64,000 nt of DNA from Temnothorax longispinosus (Eukaryota; Arthropoda; Insecta; Hymenoptera; Formicidae), in assembly GCF_030848805.1 (NCBI RefSeq), contig NC_092363.1, positions 2,666,001-2,730,000 of the forward strand. Reading direction: 5' to 3'. Position numbers and translations under genes: made by a program. Shown piece by piece: positions 24,886 through 35,868 of this stretch (position 1 is its first letter; the number at the start of each line of letters is the position of its first letter). The notes beneath the pieces are model-generated. The model made no database searches. It was given only the letters and a program-made list of their open reading frames with translations, and was not told the origin of the DNA.

Positions 24886-25142
24886 AACACTGCGCGGACG
24901 TCTTTTAAGGCACAGTCGATTTTTCATTTATAATTCCACCGAGAATGGCTTCAGCGCTCAGCCCCCTTTCCTACATTTTCGGCCTATTGTAAGTATAGAA
25001 ATTACTTTTGAAACCTTAAAGATAATACATAAATTTTTATAGATTTTTTGTAACACAGAAACGCTTTCAAAAACCCTTTAGACTTAAAAGCCTAAGGTGT
25101 CTGGGTGAGTGCTTCAAAAACACGGTGTCCGCGCAGTGTTAA
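24886..25142. mobile_element. 257-bp element with AACACTGCGCGGAC ends
   Basis: Left end AACACTGCGCGGACG. The right end inverted is AACACTGCGCGGACACC. The remaining arms are diverged or asymmetric. The CACTG start resembles Tc1/mariner-type non-autonomous elements, but the flanks (TTATAA, TTAATT) do not give a clean duplication. A related fragment lies at 22989-23040. Confidence 0.65.
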
Positions 25143-27232
<2,090 letters not shown>

Positions 27233-27234
27233 TA

Positions 27235-27329
27235 CCCAGGTAGCAAAGTGACGTCAAATGATATATTAATAACGTCTTAAATCTTAATGACGTCTCTAAC
27301 GTTAATGAGACGTCGTCCTGCTATCTGGG
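27235..27329. mobile_element. 95-bp MITE, TA target site
   Basis: CCCAGGTAGCA at the left is answered by TGCTATCTGGG at the right, with TA on both sides (27233-27234, 27330-27331). The interior repeats GACGTC/ACGTCT motifs. Superfamily not assigned beyond the TA target. Confidence 0.8.
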
Positions 27330-27337
27330 TAGGAGTA

Positions 27338-27480
27338 GGGTAAACTTGGGTGACAAGATGACAATAGAGAAAAGATGACCAACTTTGAACCTATGTTCTT
27401 TCAATCTAGCTCGCCATGAAACATCGAATAAATATAAGTTGACCATCTTTCCTGTATAGCCATCTTATCCAAGTTTACCC
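27338..27480. mobile_element. 143-bp MITE, TA target site, 8 bp from the previous one
   Basis: GGGTAAACTTGGGTGACAAG at the left pairs with CTTATCCAAGTTTACCC at the right. TA flanks both ends (27336-27337, 27481-27482). Internal GATGACCAACTT / AAGTTGACCATC continues the pairing. Confidence 0.8.
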
Positions 27481-27650
27481 TACATTAAAAAAAATAACAA
27501 TTTTGCTTTAATTCAGGAAGTTCTTTTATCTTGACGTTATAATATCCGACGTTACTCTGTGGCTTCACAAAGAAATTAGAGATATTCCATATTAGAGCAG
27601 TCTCTCTTCCCTTGAATCATTTAATTCGAATACGTAGAATAACATCGCTA

Positions 27651-28693
27651 CACTGTTGGAAAATTTTTGTAGTTTTGTTAAAAAAGGTCCTTGTTAAAAT
27701 TTTTGTGTAAAATATTCAACGATAATTATGAAGGAGAGGGCCTCGGATCCTCACTAATTTAGCTGATTTTACAATTTTGTGTATTTTGGTGCGTAAAACA
27801 TGAGTCGATAAGTTAAAATTGTCGCTCTCAATTAGGAAAAAAGCTATTAAGTACTAAAATTAACACTTGCGTGGTTAGGATGTTTGTCATTTATTATACT
27901 TATTCGTATTTATAGATTTTTCAATATGCCAATTGTTTTTTGCTTTAAAAAAAAGTATAATAACTCTGTTTCTACTATTTTTTTAAATCATTTAATTTAA
28001 TATATTATGGCATATTCAGTACAACAAAACTGCATATTTTTTAAAGAAAATTAATAATTTATGTTTTTTTTAAAGCAGAAAATAATTGGCATATTGAAAA
28101 GTCTATAAATATACAAAGTATAATAAATGACAGACATCCTAACTACGCAACTGTCGACTTTAGTACTAACTTTTTTCCTGATTAAGAGCGACAATTTTAA
28201 CTTATAGATTCATGTTTTATGCATCAAAATACACAAAATTATGGAAATTTCACTCAAATCGGTGAGGAAGCCTCTCTCCTTCATAATTACCTAATTAACA
28301 CATACATGTGTAGATTTAACATATGCCTGCTATGTTAATTAAACTTAACAAATTTAAAATGCAAAATTATTAAAATAATTTAAAAAATATGTTAAAGTAA
28401 CACAATTTTGAACATATTTATTAAATATGTTAAAATTTACAGAAGAAGAATGTTGATTTTATTTTACAATCTTAACTTCAACATAAAAGTTCTGTTAATT
28501 GTACACATAATTAACTTTAAATTACGATCAGAATTACATTTCCTTTCTGTTGAAATATTTTAACATAGTATCGGTGTTACCATTTAACACATCCATGTTA
28601 TGTTAAATATGTTATGTTAAATTAACACAAAAATTTGAGACACGTTTAGGACATGTGATTTATATTATATTTAACACAAATTTTCCAACAGTG
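27651..28693. mobile_element. 1.04-kb TA-flanked non-autonomous element
   Basis: The left end CACTGTTGGAAAATTT and right end AAATTTTCCAACAGTG are exact inverses, each bordered by TA (27649-27650, 28694-28695), as in Tc1/mariner-type insertions. The right 400 bp is rich in TGTTAA/TTAACA motifs and AT pairs. A separate fold-back (27723-28289) occupies the left part. No transposase frame. Confidence 0.82.
27723..28289. mobile_element. fold-back nested in the 27651-28693 element
   Basis: Arms of about 230 bp (27723-27953 and 28064-28289) pair along their length, from TAATTATGAAGGAGAGGGCC / CCTCTCTCCTTCATAATTA inward to TTTTGCTTTAAAAAAAA. The arms differ at scattered sites. It lies near the left end of its host and splits it asymmetrically (72 bp on one side, 404 bp on the other), which argues for later insertion. 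Confidence 0.8.
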
Positions 28694-29076
28694 TATTAAA
28701 AATTTTTTGATATAATATTGAGACAATATTATTAGACGGTACACAAATAGTTGACACTTTCACCAAATGGAATTAAAAAAAATTCGCTCTCAGGCTAAGA
28801 CTATTTTTGATCAGTTGCTATATTTTATTATCGATTTTTACAGTAAGTATTTATGTTTGTTCTTTTCTTTTTGTTTTGTTTAAATCTGATTACTCATCAG
28901 TGTTTTTTGATTATTTATGCTACACCTAGCCAGCGTACTTAGGTTTTGCGTGTATCGTAAATGATACACGTGACAGTGAAAGTGTTAACAATAGAATTCT
29001 TTAATGCTTTTGTGTCAGTATTTCTACAAATCACACTTCTTTCGGATATAAAGATTTAACATATTGTTCAGTATCA

Positions 29077-29345
29077 GATACGAGGTGCGGCAAAAAAATA
29101 ACGAAATTTTTTTATAAATCCTTGCGCCAGCGCTTCTCCCATTTCTAAAAACAGCCGCGAAAATCTGAAGTGAATGCCTTTAAAACCTGTGTCGTGTTTG
29201 GATGTTCTAATGTCATCAAAATGCTGATATATAGACACGTGATAAACATTCCCGTTAACATTCTTTAACTTCATGAGAATTACCGACGGTTTTTTGCCCG
29301 ATTTCACAAAAAATTTAATTTAACCGTCCTGTGTTCAATTTTTTT
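29077..29345 (-). pseudogene. mariner transposase relic (N-terminal part) with a terminal repeat
   Basis: At 29080-29103 the sequence TACGAGGTGCGGCAAAAAAA plus TAACGA resembles a mariner terminal repeat next to a TA. Reading the minus strand inward, one frame gives FCEIGQKTVGNSHEVKEC, a stop, then RECLSRVYISAF. This follows the pattern of the mariner transposase N-terminal helix-turn-helix (FC..GK.., ..ECLSR..., ..F). Several in-frame stops and no catalytic DD34D region show a dead, internally deleted copy. The 77-codon minus-strand frame that overlaps it (29074-29307) is in another frame and is not the product. Family assignment is from memory of the motif pattern, so moderate confidence. 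Confidence 0.5.
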
Positions 29346-29387
29346 ATCGCGCATTTTCACGACGTAACAAGTTTTAGAACAATTTTC

Positions 29388-29781
29388 GAAATAGAAAAAA
29401 ATTAACTTCCTACGCCAGTGATGGCAGTGATTAAAAACCAAAAATATTCTTTTATTACTCGACTAACTGGCAACAATGTAAATAGTAATCACTACGTTTC
29501 GACTCTAGGTTTGAGTCCTTATCAAAAATTCTTCACGAGTTGTTGACACCATTATATACGTCGAAGATGTATAAAAAATAGAAAAAATAACTTCTTCCGC
29601 CAATGATTAAAAACCAAAAATATTCTTTTATTACTCGACTAACTGGCGACGTATATAATGGTGTCAACAACTCATTAAGGATTTTTGATAAGGACTCAAA
29701 CCTAGAGTCGAAACGTAGTGATTACTATTTATATTGTTGCCAGTTAGTCAAGTAATAAAAAAATATTTTTTAATTTTCGAA
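29388..29781. mobile_element. composite fold-back with an extra internal direct copy
   Basis: Segment A (29388-29473, containing TTAAAAACCAAAAATATTC and ACTCGACTAACTGGC) and B (29474-29559, containing CACTACGTTTCGACTCTAGG) are followed by a second direct copy of A (29578-29648). Then come inverted B' (29648-29741, CCTAGAGTCGAAACGTAGTG) and inverted A' (29742-29781). The order is A-B-spacer-A-B'-A'. No coding frame. Confidence 0.85.
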
Positions 29782-30167
29782 ATTTCACTGACGATCGAAA
29801 ACTTAAGTTAACTTTACGCGTTGAAACTTCAGAGGCATATATGCAAAAACTGCAGAGTATCTTCATCAGATAGTAGCATAAGCTACGTTTGTATTGCTCG
29901 GTACTGCATTAAATTCTCGAGCTATTCAATAGCCACACCCTATTTTGGTTATTCTAAAGATCTAAGGGGTAAAGAGGGAGTAGCGGTAAAGGGCAAAAAT
30001 GTGAAAAGTACAGTGATTGGCTGCCAACTACTTGGCGGGTAGGGTTTAAGAAAAGGGTCTAAGAAAGTGACCATTCAGCAGAGTTCAACAACAGAGTTAC
30101 GTTCTGAAGATTTTCTATTTGTCGGAGCTGATTTATTTAGGTCTACCATTCTTTACGCCACGAAGCC

Positions 30168-30288
30168 TATATAAGGAGACTCAAGGCGACTAATATTTTA
30201 TTAAGTTCTTCGACTTTATCTAGTAGAAGAGACTCCGTCTAGTAAAAGAGACTTTGTTTAGAAGACTTGTTCGATTCGCAATACGAAG
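30168..30288 (+). promoter_or_regulatory. possible core promoter and first exon
   Basis: CTATATAAGG at 30168-30177 is a good TATA box. An inverted CCAAT motif (GATTGGC) lies about 150 bp upstream near 30014. Roughly 110 bp downstream a donor-like GAAG|GTATGT occurs at 30288/30289. The intervening sequence repeats GAAGAGACTCCGTCTAGTA and AAAGAGACTTTGTTTAG. A retroelement LTR could look the same. No coding frame starts here. Confidence 0.22.
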
Positions 30289-30492
30289 GTATGTATATTA
30301 AGGTGGAGCTGTTTGTCGGATCATTACAATTTCGGATACGCGGATGTTCGTTGTTTGCACGAGAATCGTGAACAAGGGCAGAAGGGAAAGAGATTTTCCG
30401 GGATCGAGTTTGCTACGACAAAATTGTTACGTGGACAGTTTAAACTATTGACGATATTCTAAACTATTCGCGTTATTATTGTTATCATCATT

Positions 30493-30648
30493 TTTCAATA
30501 GCACTCTCCGGTATTAAACTCGAGGAATATAATTAAAAGGCGATTTTATTTGTGTGATGGAAAGGCGAGGGAATGCTTCAATGCAACTCATATACAAAAC
30601 GAAACCGGCGCAATTTGCAGCACGCAGCAACAAACGAAAATTCCATTG
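30493..30648. repeat. left arm of a large diverged inverted duplication
   Basis: Matches the reverse complement of 32499-32662: TTTTCAAT.GCACTCTCCG, ATATAATTAAAAGGCGATTT, ATTTGCAGCACGCAGCAA and ATTCCATTGAT in the same order, with many indels between. The indels are not multiples of three, so a shared coding exon is unlikely. Confidence 0.75.
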
Positions 30649-31372
30649 ATAAAGGTTCTCGTTACGGTCAGGATAGAAAATGGCCATTCTAATTGTCATT
30701 ATTTTCCAGTGTCATTTTCTACTCTACTGCGTCGGATTCGAGTTATGTTAATAATAGTAATTAGTGCGGGTTGCATTAATATTTAAACGTATAAAGTTTC
30801 ATATTTTTGAAGCACACGTATATTTGGAAGATACGTGTCACAGAATGGACGTAGAATATCTTAATGGTCATCACTGATTTTATTTATAATTAAATTCGCG
30901 GAATCTAAAATGTTTTTATTCGGTTTCAATAATAAAAGGGATTATGAATATTTTATGCACTGCGCCTTTTCGAGGACGCGACGCTGCGCTCTACGGCCGA
31001 ATCAGCCGTATGTCGGAGACAGATATCGGAATGCAGTCGATGAGATAATTTCTTTTTCAAAAACGAACTTTCTTTATTGGGGTTCTCCGTTTGTATTATA
31101 GCGTTGTCTTTCAGTCTCGGCGTCGTAGTTAATTTTTGTTCGAAAGAATTCTATTGTGTGTTGTGTCCAGAGAAGAATGGAAAGTCTGACTCTACTACCG
31201 TTTATGTATTTATGGCGAAAGAAACAATGGAAAAGTCATCACAAAATATCTCTTTTATGACGTAGGTACTTTCCCCAAGTTTTATTTAAATTACACAAGT
31301 ACTGTAATAAAAAAAGAGAAAATCTCTCACAATAGTTCATATATAATAGTTCTATAGACCAATATCCGTTGT

Positions 31373-32325
31373 ATAGGCCAGTAAAATTAGGTTTGAAAAT
31401 GGCAAAACGGATTGACAAGCCAATTTTTTGAGGGTGAGTAGAGGGTCATAGGAGATGCCCAAATTCACAAAGTTCCAACAAAATTCCCTGTGCGTCGGCG
31501 GCAATCTTGAAAATAGGGGTGAATATCTTTAAAGTTTGAATATCTCGGTTCTGTTGGTCGAATTTTGTTCTTTTTTTTTCAGTTTTGTAGGGAAAAATAT
31601 TTGCTACAACTTTTGTTCGAAAAAATTTTTAATAGCTGTCAAGGAAAAAAAGTTAAAATCAAAAAAGTGCCGTCAATTAGGGGTTGAACAATTTTATTGA
31701 CACTTATATCGCCCCCTGTTAGTTTGATACAAAAAATGTTCCAATAAAACTTGTAGAGGATTCAATTCTCTACAATTTTCGTATATATTTTTTGCGGTGG
31801 CTCAAAAAACACTAGCGATAGAGAGCGCCAAAATTGAGTGTACCTAGTAAATGCTCTTTTTCGTGGGGAAAATTCGCGGTTTTATTGTGAATTGTCGTAT
31901 ATTATAAAACTCTTTTCCGCGAATTGAATCCTCTACAAGTTTTATTGGAACATTTTTTAATCAAACTAACAGGGGGCGATATAAGTGTCAATAAAATTGT
32001 TCAACCCTAATTGACGGCACTTTTTTGATTTTAACTTTTTTTCCTTGACAGCTATTAAAAATTTTTTCGAACAAAAGTTGTAGCAAATATTTTTCCCTAC
32101 AAAACTAAAAAAAAAAGAACAAAATTCGACCAATAGAAGCCGAGATATTCAAACTTTCATTATTCACCCCTATTTTCAAGATTGCCGCCGACGCACAGGG
32201 AAATTTTGTTGGAACTTTGTGAATTTGGGCATCTCCTATGACCCTCTACTTACCCTCAAAAAATTGGCTTGTCAATCCGTTTTGTAGATATTTGGTGTTT
32301 TTCGAGCTAATTTTACTGGCCTATG
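31373..32325. repeat. 953-bp palindrome with ~400-bp arms
   Basis: The left arm 31373-31768 begins ATAGGCCAGTAAAATTAG. The right arm 31921-32325 ends CTAATTTTACTGGCCTAT. They pair along almost their whole length, with one short deletion near the left end and a few substitutions. The unpaired centre is about 152 bp. No target duplication was recognised. The arms contain poly-A/T tracts and no significant open frame. It could be a young fold-back transposon or an endogenous hairpin-RNA locus. Confidence 0.92.
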
Positions 32326-32498
32326 AAGAGGGTCTGAAAGATAGACCGAAACATATGTAACTTATATGTATTAAAATTTTTATATATTATATACATACAC
32401 TCACTATAACAACAGCGTTCCGCTCTTATACTATTTAAACCTTATTTTCAACGAATAGTTATTGTGAGAGCGTTTGTCTTATTTACGAATTCTATTGG

Positions 32499-32662
32499 CT
32501 TTGCAATCAATGGAATTCTCATTTATTGCTGCGTGCTGCAAATATTACGCTGGTTTGTACGAGTTACATTGGAGCATTCCTACTCCCCCTTTTCCACCGC
32601 AAATAAAATCGCCTTTTAATTATATTTCTCGAGATTAACGTCGGAGAGTGCCATTGAAAAGT
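32499..32662. repeat. right arm of the large diverged inverted duplication
   Basis: Reverse complement of 30493-30648. The two arms enclose the 953-bp palindrome, but their similarity does not continue up to it, and they are much more diverged than the palindrome arms. Confidence 0.75.
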
Positions 32663-33030
32663 GCTCGTCAACGAGCTTATTGCTTCAAACGTTATTCGCG
32701 CAGAATAATGCGTATGTGTTTCTGCAAATACTATAACGCGTATTTGAGTTTGCTATATCGCGGGCTGGAATGCACAACGGGAATTATACACTTTTCATAA
32801 GGGCGACAGAACTGCATCTGGTAATATTCTATTGAAATACATTTTGTTGTGTGCTTATCGATATGCGAGAGAGGCATTTGAATGACGCTTAATCAGGATA
32901 CTATCGTAACTAAAACAATGACACTTTTTGGATTTCGCCCTTTGTTCTAGTTATTTGATTGCGCTTAGCGGCTAATTTATGATTATACTATAATCGATAT
33001 ATTGTAATCGTATTATACTAACGATTGATA

Positions 33031-33241
33031 CACGGAGAAAATTTTATAGTAAATATTACTATGGTGTCGCACTAGCTGCGGACCATCGAGGAATTTCAAG
33101 TTAAAATACTATAATTATTGTTTTAAAAACGATAAAATAACGTAATTTTTACCATAAACATAGTAATTTAACTTAAAATTTCTCGATGGTCCGCAGCTAG
33201 TGCGACACCATAGTAATATTTACTATAAAATTTTCTCCGTG
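33031..33241. mobile_element. 211-bp MITE, TA target, CACGGAGAAAA ends
   Basis: CACGGAGAAAATTTTATAG at the left and its inverse at the right; pairing continues for about 65 bp through GTGTCGCACTAGCTGCGGAC. TA lies on each side (33029-33030, 33242-33243). The minus-strand open frame that ends here is a by-product. Confidence 0.9.
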
Positions 33242-33759
33242 TAGTAAAAAAAACTGCACAGATTGCTTTTAATAAATACATTGATAACACTAGAGAATTT
33301 TTAGGAAATTTAAAGTTATAATATATGTATATAATTAAATTCAAAAAATTCCGCATTGTTTTAATGTTGCACTTAAATGTTGTTTGGATGTGTATGACGT
33401 TTATTTATAGGACCAAGTTGTATATATAGAAATAATATTATAGGGTACAAAATAAACTAAAAACATATTATTGATTATTTTATTTTTTACAATGAGCGGC
33501 ACGGTTCTTTACTCTCGCTGCTATGAACACTTTTTGAGCGCAGTCTCGTATAAAATAATTCGTATGTTCGTTATTTATAATAGTAATTAATCTAATTATA
33601 AGTATAATTGTTTTATGTTGGTTTTCTATGTTCCAGAAAACAAAAGAGGTCCCCGACTCTCTTATCTCACAGCGGTGTGTGAATTCTGTTTTTCCACGGA
33701 AAAAAGGGATAATTGGTATGTCATTTCTGATTTTCTATAGCGTTAACAAATTGTCTTAA

Positions 33760-34380
33760 TACCTATCTTATATTTTTCTTATATCTGTCTTATATCTATC
33801 TTATATCTATCTCATATTTATCCTATATATCAGGGTTGTAAATAATTAAATATTTTTGTAATTAAATTCTTATCTAATTGCTAATTACCGTTTACAATTT
33901 TATTTAAAGTTGAGTTTAAATACAAATATTTTTCGGAATTCCAATTAAAATTGAGTTAAAATATACATACTTTTTGAAATTGTAATTGAAGTTGAATTAA
34001 AATATAGATATTTCTTGGAATTGTAATTGAAATTTAGTTTAAATACAATTACTTCATAGCATTATAATTGATGTCGAGTTTAAATATAAACATTTTATGG
34101 AATTGTAATTAATGGCGAGAGTAATAGTTTTACAAATACTTTTTGGAATTGTAATTGAAATCGAGATAAAATACAAACATTTTATGGAATTGTAATTGAT
34201 AATTTCAAATACTTTTTGAAATTGTAATTAAATTCGAATTTTTCTCATTACAATTCCAAAAAGTAATTAATTATTACTTGCATTTTATTAATTACAAAAT
34301 TTCACAACCCCGTCCTATGTACAATTGTATCTTACATCTATTGTCTCTTTCTTTATATCTTATATCTATCTTATATTTAG
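33760..34380. repeat. 11-bp minisatellite (CTTATATCTAT) split by an insertion
   Basis: Degenerate CTTATATCTAT units run from about 33765 to 33820. Similar units (TATCTTATATCTATCTTATA) resume at 34350-34378. The element 33831-34312 separates them. Confidence 0.6.
33831..34312. mobile_element. 482-bp hAT-like element with an irregular ~40-bp internal repeat
   Basis: CAGGGTTGTAAATAATTA at the left and TAATTACAAAATTTCACAAC then CCCG at the right form short imperfect inverted ends; CAGGG ends are typical of hAT elements. Flanking TCCTATAT and TCCTATGT match 7 of 8 but sit 2 bp off the expected left boundary, so the 8-bp duplication is not proved. Inside, about eight loose copies of GGAATTGTAATTGAA followed by an AAATAC spacer recur every 31-51 bp. 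Confidence 0.5.
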
Positions 34381-35676
34381 ACATCTGCTTATAGATCCAC
34401 CATAGATAATCTCAATTTTTTACTTTCTTAACGTTGTTTGGACACGTACATTTTCATGACTTATTGCATATCTTACATGCGTGTAGCATTAATTATGTCT
34501 GGTTAGATATAAATAACGTGTAGTAATATATAATATTAATCTACTAACAATTGTGACACTACGACCGAGACGATTCCTACGGGCGATGCTGCTAATGGAA
34601 ACACGATTAAAAGGTTCGGAAATAATTGCGCGGCGGGAACGCGAGAGCGAATCGGTGAAAGTATTTTAAGCGTTTCGGATTTGTTCAATTAAAACCCGTG
34701 AGCATCTCTTTATGCTCGCTTTTCGATTCCACGGTGGCCGCTGTGTCGCAACACGACAATATCCAAGTGCGATATACGTACACGAATGCATGTCGCGTAC
34801 GCGATCTGTTCTTTGTGCGATATTTTGGTTTCCGCGAGTTCAATTTGCAAAATCCACACGCGCGCGTAGCGTAAAGGTCGATTGGAAAAGAGCCTGGCGA
34901 CAGAAAAAAGCGACGTCATTATATCCTATATTTGCAAATACGTTTCGTGACTATTTATAATCACAGGCGTATATACACTCTCTTTTCTCTTTTTTCGGAT
35001 ATTACAGTGTTACATTAGAAATGTTTTTTTATACGAACGAGATTATGAAACAAACTACGTCGATTTAGTAATATTTCTGTTTATTTAGAAAATTTATTAA
35101 AAATGTGGCAAAAAAACGTAGCCACATTAGTTTAATTATTTATTATAGCTATCAAAATTAGATCAAAATAAGTACATTATTAACGTATTCTATTTGCTTC
35201 CATAAAATAAGATAACACTAATAAATCTCTATCGCTTTTACAAAAAGATATCTATTCCATTTAATTCTTGTATTGAGAAAAGAGACAGGATTTATAAATC
35301 CACATTTGCCGCGGCTGAGTCCGTTGACTGATAGGGCTCTACCTAATATATATTTAAGTCAGACGATAATTATGTCAGACGAAATATTGGGCGCTAATCG
35401 GTTTTGTCGGAACCGACGAAAATGAGACAACACCTGGCAGGTTCAGACGGTGGACTTAAGGGAATAGTTCAATAGATAATAGATTTGCAAGACGGAAGTT
35501 GAGATGGAAAAATATAAATTTATTTTGACTTACAAACAGTAGACACCTGATTAATTTTAATTATCCGCACAGGCTCTTCGGCGACCATGCTATCCAAATC
35601 CCGAACCACAATTCAAATTTTTCATTTAAATAATATACAACTAATATACAATTAAGGCTTCTCGAAGGCCGACATA
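34381..35676. other. no gene recognised
   Basis: Mixed composition. Opposite-strand open frames at 34710-34960 mirror one another. No splice or repeat support. Confidence 0.45.
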
Positions 35677-35866
35677 CACGGGAAAAAAGGATTATATAAG
35701 CTACTATAGCAAATCTATAGTCGTAAAATATGGATAACTAACATTTTTTGCAGCGAGAGCTATAATTTAGCAATATAGTAAAAAATATAGCTCTCGCTGC
35801 AAAAAAAGTTAGTTATCTATATTTTACGATTAGACTTGCTATAGTAGCTAATTCTTTTTCTCCGTG
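35677..35866. mobile_element. 190-bp MITE, TA target, CACGGGAAAAA ends
   Basis: CACGGGAAAAAAGGAT and its inverse AATTCTTTTTCTCCGTG, with TA on both sides (35675-35676, 35867-35868). Arms of about 85 bp include GCTACTATAGCAA and TTTTTTGCAGCGAGAGCTAT. The terminal bases resemble those at 33031-33241. Confidence 0.88.
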
Positions 35867-35868
35867 TA

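Noticed and set aside
30550..30786. 78-codon frame within the inverted duplication arm as a shared exon
   Set aside because: Indels relative to the other arm (32499-32662) are not multiples of three, so the frame is not conserved.
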